Origin: Sphingobium sp. Ant17
GTDB lineage: Bacteria; Pseudomonadota; Alphaproteobacteria; Sphingomonadales; Sphingomonadaceae
Assembly: GCF_000588875.1 (NCBI RefSeq)
Contig: NZ_JEMV01000002.1
Coordinates: 1 to 64,000 of the forward strand
Reading direction: 5' to 3'
DNA: 64,000 nucleotides
A model generated the notes under the pieces. The model did not search any database. It worked only from the letters and a program-made list of their open reading frames with translations, and was not told the DNA's origin. Of the stretch, positions 47,162-56,578 are shown one piece after another (position 1 is the first letter of the stretch; each line of letters begins with the position of its first letter). A program made the translations under genes and the position numbers.

Positions 47162-49339
47162 ATGCAGACCATCGCATTCACCATCGACACTGACGGCATC
47201 GCCACGCTGACGATCGACGTCCCCGACCAGTCGATGAACGTCATCGGGCCGGACTTCCTGGCCGATCTCGACGCCGCCATCACCCGCATCGCTTCGGAAG
47301 ATTCGATCACGGGCGCAGTCATCGCATCGGGCAAGGACAGCGGTTTCATGGCCGGCATGGACCTCAAATATTTCGGCTCCATGCTTGCGACCAAGGATGG
47401 CAGCCGCCCGGCCCCCGCCGCCATCTTCGAACAGGTTTTCGTCCTCAACCAGCTGTTTCGTCGCCTTGAAACCTGCGGAAAGCCGGTGGCCTGCGCGATC
47501 GAAGGCACCTGCGTTGGCGGCGGTTTTGAACTCGCGCTCGCCTGCCATCGCCGCTTTGTCGGCGACAGCAGCAAGACGCAGCTTGGCCTGCCCGAAATCC
47601 TCATCGGCCTCTTCCCCGGCGGCGGCGGTTCGCAGCGTCTGCCGCGCCTGATGGGTGTGCAGGCCGCGCTCATGTACATGCTGCAGGGCAAGCTGTTCCG
47701 CCCCGCCGAGGCCGCCATGCTCAAGGTGGTGGATCAGGTCGTGCCGCAGGGCACGGCATTGGAAGCCGCGCAGGCCTGGGTAAAGGCCAACCCCACTGCC
47801 AACACCCAGCCCTGGGACGTCAAGGGCTTCAAATTCCCCGGTGGCGCAGGGGCGTTCAACCCTGGCTTCGTCCAGACAATGGTCGGCGCGCTGCCGATGA
47901 CGCTCAAACAGACCCAGCGCAATATGAACGCGCCGATCGCCCTGCTCTCGGCCGTCTATGAAGGGGCCTTGCTGCCCTTCGACCGGGCGATCCGGGTGGA
48001 AAGCAAATATTTCGCTAGAGTAGCTGCCGATCCGCAGGCCGCTAACATGATCCGCAGCCTGTTCGTCAACAAGCAGGCCGCCGAACGCGGCGCGCGTCGT
48101 CCCAAGGCTGAACCCAAGGCTCCTACCATGAAGCTCGCCATGCTCGGCGCGGGCATGATGGGCGCTGGCATCGCCACCGTCGCCGCGCAGGCGGGGATGG
48201 AGGTCGTCCTGTTCGACCGTGACATCGCCTATGCGGAAAAAGGCAAGGCCCATGTCGAAACGGTGCTCAAGAAGCGTCTGGGCAAGGGCATGACGCCCGA
48301 AAAGATGGCGGCAACGCTCGCCCGCGTGACGCCCACCGCCAGCTATGCCGACCTGGCAGGCGCGGACTTCGTGATCGAAGCGGTGTTCGAGGATGTCGCG
48401 ATCAAGGCCGAGGTCACCAAGCAGGTCGAAGCCGTGCTGGGGCCGGACGTGATCTACGGCTCCAACACCTCCACCCTGCCGATCACCAAGCTGGCGACCG
48501 CCTGGTCTAAGCCCGCCAACTTCATCGGCGTCCATTTCTTCTCGCCGGTCGAAAAAATGCCACTGGTGGAGATCATCCTGGGCAAGGAAACCGGCCCGGC
48601 CGCCATTGCCAAGGCGCTCGATTTCGTCGCCCAGATCAAGAAGACCCCGATCGTCGTCAATGACAGCCGCGGCTTCTACACTTCACGCTGCTTCGGCACC
48701 TATGTGCAGGAAGGCGCGGAACTGGTCGCCGAAGGGATTAACCCGGCGCTCATCGAAAATGCGGGCAAGCAGCTTGGCATGCCGGTTGGCCCGCTCGCTG
48801 TCAGCGACGAAGTCTCGATCGAGCTTGGCTATAAAGTCATGACGGCCGCAAAGAAAGAATTGGGCGACGCCTATGTCGTTCAGCGTTCCGACGATGTCAT
48901 GACGCAGATGGTCGAACGCGACCGCCTCGGCCGGAAAAACGGCAAGGGCTGGTACGACTATCCCGAAGGCGGCAAGAAGATGCTGTGGTCGGGCATTGCC
49001 GACCTCTTCCCCAGCGCCGACGATCAGCCCGATGTCGAAGCGGTAAAGGAACGGCTCCTCTATCGCCAGCTCATCGAATGCGCCCGCTGCTATGAGGAAG
49101 GCGTGCTGGAGACGCCGGAAGATGGCGACATCGGCGCGATCTTCGGCTGGGGCTTTGCGCCTTATACCGGCGGTCCCTTCGCGCATATGGATACGGTGGG
49201 CATCGCCCATGTCGTTGCCGTGCTGGATCGGTTGCGGGCTGCCCATGGCGATCGGTTCGCCGCGACGGAACAGCTGCGCGCGATGGCCGCCACCGGCGCA
49301 ACTTTCTACAATCCCGTTTCGGACCGCGCAGCGGCATGA
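47162..49339 (+). CDS. fadB: Fatty-acid oxidation complex subunit FadB-like (hydratase/3-hydroxyacyl-CoA dehydrogenase)
   Basis: 725 residues. N-terminal crotonase (SGFMAGMDLKYFG, EGTCVGGGFELALACHRRF, LGLPEILIGLFPGGGGSQRLPRL with catalytic Glu), then a NAD loop MLGAGMMGAGIATVAAQAG and 3HCDH domain (NTSTLPITKLA, GVHFFSPVEKMPLVEII, SRGFYTSR), ending with the duplicated dehydrogenase C-terminal domains. ATG at 47162; the longer reading from 46811 runs back through fadA. Functions with the upstream thiolase. Confidence 0.95.
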   Translation: MQTIAFTIDTDGIATLTIDVPDQSMNVIGPDFLADLDAAITRIASEDSITGAVIASGKDSGFMAGMDLKYFGSMLATKDGSRPAPAAIFEQVFVLNQLFRRLETCGKPVACAIEGTCVGGGFELALACHRRFVGDSSKTQLGLPEILIGLFPGGGGSQRLPRLMGVQAALMYMLQGKLFRPAEAAMLKVVDQVVPQGTALEAAQAWVKANPTANTQPWDVKGFKFPGGAGAFNPGFVQTMVGALPMTLKQTQRNMNAPIALLSAVYEGALLPFDRAIRVESKYFARVAADPQAANMIRSLFVNKQAAERGARRPKAEPKAPTMKLAMLGAGMMGAGIATVAAQAGMEVVLFDRDIAYAEKGKAHVETVLKKRLGKGMTPEKMAATLARVTPTASYADLAGADFVIEAVFEDVAIKAEVTKQVEAVLGPDVIYGSNTSTLPITKLATAWSKPANFIGVHFFSPVEKMPLVEIILGKETGPAAIAKALDFVAQIKKTPIVVNDSRGFYTSRCFGTYVQEGAELVAEGINPALIENAGKQLGMPVGPLAVSDEVSIELGYKVMTAAKKELGDAYVVQRSDDVMTQMVERDRLGRKNGKGWYDYPEGGKKMLWSGIADLFPSADDQPDVEAVKERLLYRQLIECARCYEEGVLETPEDGDIGAIFGWGFAPYTGGPFAHMDTVGIAHVVAVLDRLRAAHGDRFAATEQLRAMAATGATFYNPVSDRAAA

Positions 49340-49403
49340 TGCCACTGTAAATCTCCCTGTCACTCGGCTAGGTCTCCCTGGAACATCTGGGGAGACCTTT
49401 TTT

Positions 49404-50401
49404 ATGCGCGAAAAGCCAACGGTTCTGGTCACGGGTGGCGCGGGTTATATCGGCAGCCATGCCGTCCTCGCGCTCAAGGATGCGGGCTATGGGGTGGTCG
49501 TCATCGACAATCTTGTCACTGGCTTCCGCTGGGCCGTGCCCGACGATGTGCCCTTTGTTCAGGGCGATATAGCGGACCAGCCGCTGGTCGAAGCGACGCT
49601 CCGCGATCATGGCATCAGTGCGATCATGCATTTCGCCGGTTCCGTCGTGGTGCCGGAATCGGTCGAAAATCCGCTCAAATATTATCATAACAACAGCGCC
49701 AAGACCCGCGACCTGATCGACAGCGCCGTGCGCGTCGGGGTGCCCCATTTCATCTTTTCGTCCACCGCTGCCACCTATGGCATCCCGGACGTGGAGGCGG
49801 TGCGGGAAGATACGCCGCAACAGCCGATCAATCCCTATGGCATGTCCAAGTTGATGACCGAATATATGCTGCGCGACGTGGCCGCAGCGCATCCGATGAA
49901 CTTCTGCGCGCTGCGCTATTTCAACGTCGCCGGTGCCGATCCGCAGGGACGGACAGGCCAATCGACCGCCGGTGCGACTCATTTGATCAAGGTCGCCGTC
50001 GAAGCCGCATTGGGCAAGCGGGAGAGCGTTGCCATCTTCGGCAATGATTTCGCTACCCCCGACGGCACGGGCGTGCGCGACTATATCCATGTCAGCGATC
50101 TCGCCGCAGCGCATGTGCTGGCGCTCGAAGCCTGATGGCGGAACCAGAGCGCAACCATTTGCTCAATTGCGGCTATGGCCGGGGCTTTTCGGTGCTTGAT
50201 GTCCTCAACGCTGTTGACCGGGTCACCAATACGCCGGTCCGGCGCGTCATGTCGCCACGCCGGGCAGGCGATCCGCCCGCATTGATTTCGGACAATCGCG
50301 CCATCCTCGCCACCTTCCCCTGGCAACCACGCTATGCCGATCTCGATGTGATCGTCGCCCATGCGCTCGCCTGGGAACGCGCCTTGGCGGAGCGCGCATG
50401 A
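49404..50401 (+). pseudogene. galE: UDP-glucose 4-epimerase (frameshifted; probable assembly indel)
   Basis: Extended SDR: VTGGAGYIGSHAVLAL, IMHFAGSVVVPESVENPLKYYHNNS, FSSTAATYG, YGMSKLMTE (YxxxK) and GTGVRDYIHVSDLAAAHVLALEA, followed in another frame by NCGYGRGFSVLDVLNAV and PRRAGDPPALI. Near 50132 GCCTGATGG should be GCCCTGATGG, restoring LEALMAEPERNHLLNCGYG. Repaired length about 332. Provides UDP-galactose for surface polysaccharide. GGGGAGA precedes the ATG. Confidence 0.92.
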
Positions 50402-50874
50402 GCGAGGCGTCGGTTCGCGCCTTCTTCGCGGCCCACGCGCCCGACATCACCGTTATCGATCAAGGTATCAGTACCGCAACCGTGCTGGAGGCTGCCGCCG
50501 CGCTCGGCGTCGAACCCGCGCGCATCGCCAAGACGCTGTCGCTGCGCGTCGGCGAAACCGTGGTGCTGGTCTGTACGCGCGGCGACGCCCGGCTCAGCAA
50601 TGGCAAGGCCAGGGCCGCACTCGGCGCGAAACCTCGCATGCTCGGCGCGGACGAGGTCGAGGCGATCACTGGCCATCCGGTCGGCGGCGTCTGCCCCTTC
50701 GGCCTGACCGCTCCGCTTGCGATATATTGTGACATATCCTTGCAGGCCTTCACGACCGTCTTTCCTGCCGCTGGATCACGCACCGCATCCGTCGAACTGA
50801 CGCCCGACCGGCTCGCCAGCTTAACCGGCGCGATATGGATCGACGTCTGCACCCTCCCGGAAACAGGGGATTAA
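50398..50874 (+). CDS. YbaK/aminoacyl-tRNA deacylase-family protein
   Basis: 158 residues: VLEAAAALGVEPARIAKTLSLR, LVCTRGDARLSNGKARAALG, GHPVGGVCPFGL and VELTPDRLASL are the YbaK/ProX family pattern. Such proteins hydrolyse mischarged tRNAs (for example Cys-tRNA-Pro). The GCD/GVCPFG loop with conserved Lys (RIAKT) suggests an active deacylase. Start ATG overlaps the galE stop by 4 bases. Confidence 0.88.
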   Translation: MSEASVRAFFAAHAPDITVIDQGISTATVLEAAAALGVEPARIAKTLSLRVGETVVLVCTRGDARLSNGKARAALGAKPRMLGADEVEAITGHPVGGVCPFGLTAPLAIYCDISLQAFTTVFPAAGSRTASVELTPDRLASLTGAIWIDVCTLPETGD

Positions 50875-50878
50875 TTTT

Positions 50879-51568
50879 ATGCCGACCGAACATCTCTGCA
50901 CTGACAGCGCACAAGCCGCCGCCGATATCGCCGCCCGCATCGCCGCCATATTGGAACAAGCCATCGCCGCGCGCGGCGTCGCCACCATCGCCCTGTCCGG
51001 GGGGCGCTCCCCCCGCCCCATTCTCGAATCATTGTCCGCTTCGCTGTCCGATTGGAGCAAGGTCATCGTCACGCTGGTCGACGAACGCTGGGTCGATCCC
51101 ACCGAAGCCGACAGCAATGAAAAGCTGGTCCGCGACACATTATTGCAAGGGGCCGCAGCCGCCGCGCGCTTCGTGCCGATGAAGAATGCCGCCGCCGACG
51201 CCTATCTCGGCCAGCCAGAGGCGGAAGCAGACTTCGCCGCCCTCCCCTGGCCGCTCGACATCGTCCTGCTCGGCATGGGCGATGACGGCCATACCGCCTC
51301 GCTCTTCCCGAACGCAGAGGAATTGGCCGAAGGCCTGTCCAGCACCGCGCGGACCATCGCGGTCACACCGCCTGCCGCCCCGCATCAGCGTCTCTCGCTG
51401 ACTGCCCACGCCATCCTGTCGAGCCGCCACATCTTCCTTCAGATCAGCGGCCCAGCGAAAAAGGCCGTCTATGATCGCGCCATGGCGGGCGGCCCTGTCA
51501 AGGAACTGCCGATCCGCGTCGCCCTATGCCAGGATGCCGTGCCGGTCGAGGTGTGGATCAGCCAGTAA
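50879..51568 (+). CDS. pgl: 6-phosphogluconolactonase
   Basis: 229 residues, DevB/SOL3 type: IALSGGRSPRPILESL, LVDERWVDPTEADSNEKLVRDTLL, LGMGDDGHTASLFPN and ALTAHAILSSRHIFLQISG-like segment. Hydrolyses 6-phosphogluconolactone in the oxidative pentose-phosphate and Entner-Doudoroff routes. Four bases after the YbaK-like gene; tail overlaps the convergent glycosylase by 11 bases. Neither zwf nor edd is present here. Confidence 0.94.
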   Translation: MPTEHLCTDSAQAAADIAARIAAILEQAIAARGVATIALSGGRSPRPILESLSASLSDWSKVIVTLVDERWVDPTEADSNEKLVRDTLLQGAAAAARFVPMKNAAADAYLGQPEAEADFAALPWPLDIVLLGMGDDGHTASLFPNAEELAEGLSSTARTIAVTPPAAPHQRLSLTAHAILSSRHIFLQISGPAKKAVYDRAMAGGPVKELPIRVALCQDAVPVEVWISQ

Positions 51569-52220
51569 TCCCCGCCAATTCCACCGCCCGCGCGAACACC
51601 GCCTCGAACATCTCCGCCGTCAGCCGCCCGGTATTCTGATTGTAGCGCGAACAATGATAGCTATCGATCAGCGTGCGCCCATCGGGCATGCGATGCTCGG
51701 CCAGATGCGCAAAGCGCGCCTTGGGCAGCCTGCCGCCCAGCACCTTGACCGCTGACTGATGCGCGATCTGGCCCAGCGCCACGAACACCCGCGCCTTGGG
51801 GAGCGCCGCAACGCCCTGCGCCAGAAACGGGCGACACCGATGCACTTCGTCGGGAACCGGCTTGTTTTGCGGCGGCAGGCACCGCACCGAATTGATGATG
51901 ATCGCATCCTTCAACACCAGCCCATTATCGACCCGCGCATCATAGACGCCCTCGGTCAGCCCGAATTTCGCCAGCGTCTCGAAGAAAAGAACACCCGAAT
52001 CATCGCCGGTAAAAGGCCGCCCCGTTCGGTTCGCGCCCTGTTTGCCCGGTGCCAGCCCGATGATGCCGATCCGCGCCTGCACGTCGCCAAAAGCTGGCAC
52101 CGGCGCATTCCACCAGTCGGGATGCTCGGCCCGGCATTCCTCGCGCAACGCGACGAGGCGCGGGCAGAGTGGACAGTCGTGGGGCGGTTCGGTTGGTTCA
52201 AGGGGGCTTTGCAGGATCAT
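51558..52220 (-). CDS. Uracil-DNA glycosylase, family 5 (UDGb)
   Basis: 220 residues. CPLCPRL (CxxC) supports a 4Fe-4S cluster with later cysteines (SVRCLPP, CRPF). Active-site segment IGIIGLAPGKQGANRTGRPFTGDDSG matches UDGb (GLAPxxxGANRTGRxFTGD), and HxSxxN-like SYHCSRYNQNTGRL closes the fold. Removes uracil and hypoxanthine from DNA. ATG at 52220 selected; upstream reading overlaps divergent folK. Confidence 0.9.
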   Translation of the reverse strand: MILQSPLEPTEPPHDCPLCPRLVALREECRAEHPDWWNAPVPAFGDVQARIGIIGLAPGKQGANRTGRPFTGDDSGVLFFETLAKFGLTEGVYDARVDNGLVLKDAIIINSVRCLPPQNKPVPDEVHRCRPFLAQGVAALPKARVFVALGQIAHQSAVKVLGGRLPKARFAHLAEHRMPDGRTLIDSYHCSRYNQNTGRLTAEMFEAVFARAVELAGITG

Positions 52221-52243
52221 GGCGAGCAGATAGGCGCTGATCC

Positions 52244-52741
52244 ATGGCGGACACAAGCACGCACATCTATGCCCTGGCGCTGGGATCGAACCGGCCGCTG
52301 TCCGCACGTCGCACCCCGGCGCGCCTGCTGGACGAAGCGGTCGCACTGATTGGCCTGCACATGTGCGTAATCGCCGTCGCCCCTAGCATCGCTACACCGC
52401 CGATGGGACCATCCGCGCGCCTCTATGCCAACAGTGCGCTGCTGGTCGAAAGCCCGCTGTCCCCGCCCGCTTTGCTAGCCCTGCTGCAGTCGATCGAACA
52501 TCGGCTCGGCCGCCGCCGCTATCGCCGCTGGGGCGCGCGGAGCGTCGATATCGACATCATCCTGTGGTCGGGCGGCACCTGGCGCAACCGCCTGCTCACC
52601 ATCCCTCATATCGCCTTTCGCCAGCGCGCCTTCGTCCTGACCCCGCTTGTGGCGATTGCACCGCGCTGGCGCGATCCGCTTTCGGGCCTGAATATCTGCC
52701 ATCTGCACGCCCGCCTACAAAAGCACGCGCGAAGAGGTTGA
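52244..52741 (+). CDS. folK: 2-amino-4-hydroxy-6-hydroxymethyldihydropteridine diphosphokinase
   Basis: 165-residue HPPK, making the pterin pyrophosphate used by FolP. YALALGSNRP at the N-terminus, YANSALLVES, LQSIEHRLGR, RWGARSVDIDIILW (Mg-binding DxD) and PHIAFRQRAFVLTPL are the family's defining strings. Start 52244 is shared as the divergent point with the glycosylase gene, 23 bases apart. Confidence 0.95.
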   Translation: MADTSTHIYALALGSNRPLSARRTPARLLDEAVALIGLHMCVIAVAPSIATPPMGPSARLYANSALLVESPLSPPALLALLQSIEHRLGRRRYRRWGARSVDIDIILWSGGTWRNRLLTIPHIAFRQRAFVLTPLVAIAPRWRDPLSGLNICHLHARLQKHARRG

Positions 52742-52783
52742 CCATCGCCATTACCCCCATTAGGGCGTCCTCCACCGCTACAC

Positions 52784-52859
52784 GGGTCCATAGCTCAGTC
52801 GGTAGAGCAACTGACTTTTAATCAGTAGGTCGCTGGTTCGAACCCAGCTGGACTCACCA
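52784..52859 (+). tRNA. tRNA-Lys (anticodon UUU)
   Basis: Complete cloverleaf: acceptor GGGTCCA/TGGACTC (one G-T pair), D arm GCTC..GAGC, anticodon arm ACTGA-CTTTTAA-TCAGT with TTT in the loop centre, T arm GCTGG-TTCGAAC-CCAGC, and encoded CCA at 52857-52859. 76 bases including CCA. Starts 42 bases after folK. Confidence 0.97.
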
Positions 52860-52945
52860 CCGGAACCCTTGTTATCATTGGGTTTTCTGCCGTGGTGTTT
52901 TGCCGTCCTTAAGACATACGCCGTGTGTATATGACACTGCGCGTC

Positions 52946-53122
52946 ATGCAGTCATCGCAGATTCGGGACGCATTTCATGGCAACCACCCCGATTTGATCC
53001 AGCGTCAGCTGGCGGCCCAGCTCATGATGACGATGCCGGGCGTGCTAAACCTTGAGAGGTTTGACAAAGTGGGGGTGCTCCGTTCGAGGCTGACCGGTCG
53101 AACGGCGGAACTCAACCGTTAA
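52946..53122 (+). CDS. Doubtful small hypothetical protein
   Basis: 58-residue reading (MQSSQIRDAFHGNHPDLIQRQLAAQLMMTMPGVLNLERFDKVGVLRSR...) in the 294-base space between tRNA-Lys and the PilZ gene. No clear ribosome site, no family recognised. The space also holds an AACCC...GGGTT dyad just after the tRNA that may end its transcript. Listed only because nothing else explains the region. Confidence 0.25.
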   Translation: MQSSQIRDAFHGNHPDLIQRQLAAQLMMTMPGVLNLERFDKVGVLRSRLTGRTAELNR

Positions 53123-53153
53123 CGCCTGTCTTGTACGCACGCCCATCCGTGCC

Positions 53154-53507
53154 TCAGCCATAGCGGCCCGGCTCCACCTCGCGTAGTGTGATGGGTTGTT
53201 CAGTCGTGCGCACGAATGGCTCTTGGATCACGGCTAGGGGATCGACAGCCCGGCTGAACAGCAGGCCACACCGATCTTCACCCTGCCAGATAACCGTGCC
53301 GCATACTTCCAGATGATCGCCGATCAACGTGACACGAACGCCCACGGGCGGAACATAAGCACTGTCAAGCAGCGCACCGAAAACGGAAATGTTGAGGATG
53401 GTCACAGGTTCGCTGACCCCGTCCCATAGCAGGGTAGCGGGCGCGTTGGCGACGAAGCGGCTTTCGCCGCGCCGGTCTGTTTGTGGATGATAAGAGTTGC
53501 AGGTCAT
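53154..53507 (-). CDS. PilZ-domain protein
   Basis: 117 residues, a single PilZ domain. The c-di-GMP-binding motifs are present: RRGESR (RxxxR-like) near residue 12 and NISVFGALL ((D/N)xSxxG) near 39, followed by a barrel with VCGTVIWQGEDRCGLLFS. No other domain, so it would act as a diguanylate-responsive adaptor. Monocistronic; downstream of secA's stop on the same strand's upstream side. Confidence 0.9.
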   Translation of the reverse strand: MTCNSYHPQTDRRGESRFVANAPATLLWDGVSEPVTILNISVFGALLDSAYVPPVGVRVTLIGDHLEVCGTVIWQGEDRCGLLFSRAVDPLAVIQEPFVRTTEQPITLREVEPGRYG

Positions 53508-53635
53508 GGCCTTCTCCCGGTTTCCCCCCAGGATGCGGCATGAGTGTGCGCCCGTTTCGTTACCGAAACCATGCGCAATTTAGTCAATCCTATATTAGCC
53601 ATCGGCGGACGGGCTATCCGTCCGCCGAAGCGCGA

Positions 53636-56372
53636 TCAGGCCAGCGCGCCATGGCAGTGCTTATATTTCTGGCCCGAACCACAGGGACAGGGCGCATTGC
53701 GGCTGATGTCGAGATTGGCGAACTCACTATCGGACGCAGTATCAAATGGCCGGCTGGGAATCGTCGTGGTGATCCCGCCCCACTGCCCGGCGTCGATGTC
53801 AGCGCTGTTATCCTCGCCCGACAAGGGATCGATATGGGTGGTGATGAAGTCGGGCAGCACCGGCAGGTCGAATTGCGGCAACGGCGCTTCGTCCATGCGG
53901 AACTGCACCCGCGCGATCGATCCGGTCACATCCTCGCGGATATTTTCCAGCATGCGCTCGAACAGGGCGAAGGCTTCCTGCTTATATTCGTTGATCGGCG
54001 TTTTTTTGCGCATAGGCACGCAGATGGACGACCTGGCGCAGCGCGTCGAGAGTCGCCAGATGCTCTTTCCAATGATGATCCAGGCTCTGCAGCAGGATCG
54101 ATTTTTCGATCATGTGCCAGTCGGACGCATCGACATTACTGACCTTTTCGGCGACGGCCTCGTTGGCCATGGCAGTCAGTCGTTCCTCGATCATTTCAGG
54201 ATCGATCGAATCCTCGGCCATCCAGGCGTCGAAATCGACCTCCAGCCCCAATATCTCGGACGTCCGCGTCTTGAGCTTCACCATGTCCCATTGTTCGGGA
54301 TAGGTGCCGGGCGGGCAGGATGCACCGACAATGTCGTTCACGGTTTCATGGCGCATGTCGGTGACGACATCGTCCACCGTGTCGGCGTCCATGATGTCGG
54401 ACCGTTGTTCGTAGATCACCTTGCGCTGGTCGTTCATGACGTCATCATATTCGACGACCTGCTTGCGGATATCGTAGTTGCGCGCCTCGACCTTCTTCTG
54501 CGCGGTCTCGATCGCCTTGCTCAGCCATTTGGACGGCGGCAACGCCTCCCCATCTTCCAGGTTGGAGCGGATCATCTTGGCGAACATCGTGTCCGGGCCG
54601 AAGATACGCATCAGGTCATCGTCAAGGCTGAGATAGAAGCGCGAGAGGCCGGGGTCGCCCTGACGGCCCGAACGGCCACGCAACTGATTGTCGATGCGGC
54701 GGCTTTCATGCCGCTCGGTCGCCAGCACGAAGAGGCCACCAGCCGCCAGCACTTCGGCCTTCTCCGCGGCGATCTCCGCCTTCATCCGTTCGATCGCGGC
54801 GTCCCGCTCCGGGCCTTCGGGCACGTCGCGCAGTTCATCCTCGACGCGCAATTCCAGATTGCCGCCCAGCTGAATATCGGTGCCACGCCCGGCCATATTG
54901 GTGGCGATCGTCACCACGCCCTTGCGCCCCGCCTGCGCCACGATATGCGCCTCGCTCTCATGGAAGCGCGCGTTCAAAACGGCGTGGGGTACGCCTTCCT
55001 GATTGAGGAATTCGGACAGCATTTCAGACTTTTCGATCGACACCGTGCCGACAAGCACCGGCTGGCCCTGTTCGGCATGCTCCTTGATCGTCCGGGCAAT
55101 GCCGCGGAACTTGTCCTCGATATTCTTGTAGAAACTATCCTGCTCGTCGATCCGCTGCACCGGCTTGTTGGTCGGGATCGTGACGACATTCATCTTGTAG
55201 ATTTCGTAGAATTCGGTCGCTTCGGTCGAAGCGGTGCCGGTCATCCCCGAAATCTTGGGATACATGCGGAAATAATTCTGAAAAGTGACGGAGGCGAGCG
55301 TCTGGTTTTCCGGCTCGATCTGGACGCCTTCCTTGGCTTCCACCGCCTGATGCAGGCCGTCCGACCAGCGGCGGCCATCCATCATGCGGCCGGTAAATTC
55401 ATCGATGATGATGACCTTGCCGTCCTTGACGATATAATCGATATCGCGGCGGAACATGACGTTGGCGCGTAGTGCCTGGTTCACATGATGCACCACCTGG
55501 GTATTTTCGAAATCATAGAGGTTGTTGCCCTGGAGCAGTCCGGCATCCTCCAGCAATCGCTCGATCCGCTCCGTGCCATCCTCGGTTAGGGTGACGGAAC
55601 GCTGCTTCTCGTCCTTTTCATAATCGGCGTCGGTGACCTGCTTCACGATCGCATCGACCGAGACATAGAGTTCGGACTTGTCGTCGGTCGGGCCGGAGAT
55701 GATGAGCGGCGTGCGCGCTTCATCGATCAGGATCGAGTCCACCTCATCGACGATCGCATAGTTGAAGGGCCGCTGGACCATCGACGCGCGGTCATATTTC
55801 ATATTGTCGCGCAGATAGTCGAAACCGAGTTCGTTGTTGGTCGCGTAGGTGATGTCGGCGGCATAGGCGGCGCGGCGCTGATCCTCGCTGATGTTGGGCA
55901 CGATGACGCCGGTGGTCAGCCCCAGGAACCGATAGACCTGCCCCATCCAGTCGCAATCGCGGCTGGCGAGATAGTCGTTGACGGTGACGACATGGACACC
56001 CTTGCCCTCCAACGCATTGAGGTAGGTGGCAAGCGTCGCCACCAGCGTCTTGCCCTCACCCGTGCGCATTTCGGCGATCTCGCCGCGATGCAGGACGATG
56101 CCGCCCACCATCTGCACGTCGAAATGGCGCATGCCCAGCACCCGGACGGACGCTTCGCGTACCGTGGCAAAGGCTTCGGGCAGCAGGTCGTCCAGAGTCT
56201 CGCCAGCGGCCAGCCGCTCACGAAACCGAGCCGTCTGTGCCACCAGGTCCGCGTCACTCAGCGCCTGGACCGATGGTTCGAACGAGGCGATCCGATCGAC
56301 GATCTTGCCCAGCGACTTCACATAGCGTTCGTTGGACGAACCAAAGATGGACTTGGCGAGTGCGCCGAACAT
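53636..56372 (-). pseudogene. secA: Preprotein translocase ATPase SecA (frameshifted near C-terminus; probable homopolymer error)
   Basis: About 911 residues once repaired. [21 protein letters not shown] start, Walker [38 protein letters not shown] and helical scaffold domains, and second [27 protein letters not shown]. The frame shifts at an A7 run (54001-54007; minus strand CAAAAAAACG): six As give [18 protein letters not shown], continuing to the zinc-binding [12 protein letters not shown] tail. As SecA is essential, an extra A in the sequence is more likely than a mutation. ATG at 56372 has AGGA at the right distance. Confidence 0.95.
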
Positions 56373-56578
56373 GGACATTCCTGACTCAAAAGGGAGGCGC
56401 AGCCCGGTAACGGGCAGGCGCGCAGACATGCGCGGCGATTTAGGGATCGCTCAGCGGTTAGTCAATCAACGTGCGCCTGATGCGCGCTGTCGCACGGGCG
56501 TCATCATGGGTGTTCATGCGGCTATTGCGTCGGTGTGACGTCATGCCATGCATCGGCAGATAGAAAATAGGGTCGTTC

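Noticed and set aside
52860..53153. Integrated element or att site at the tRNA-Lys 3' end
   Set aside because: No integrase and no second copy of the tRNA end found in the window.
53990..54010. A7 run in secA as a programmed or transcriptional slippage site
   Set aside because: An A7 run can slip, but SecA has no known need for slippage and nine other indels in the window have no slippery sequence; sequence error is simpler.
53544..55472. Very long open frame (642 codons) antisense to secA
   Set aside because: High-G+C genomes give long antisense frames; the sense strand encodes SecA with all motifs.
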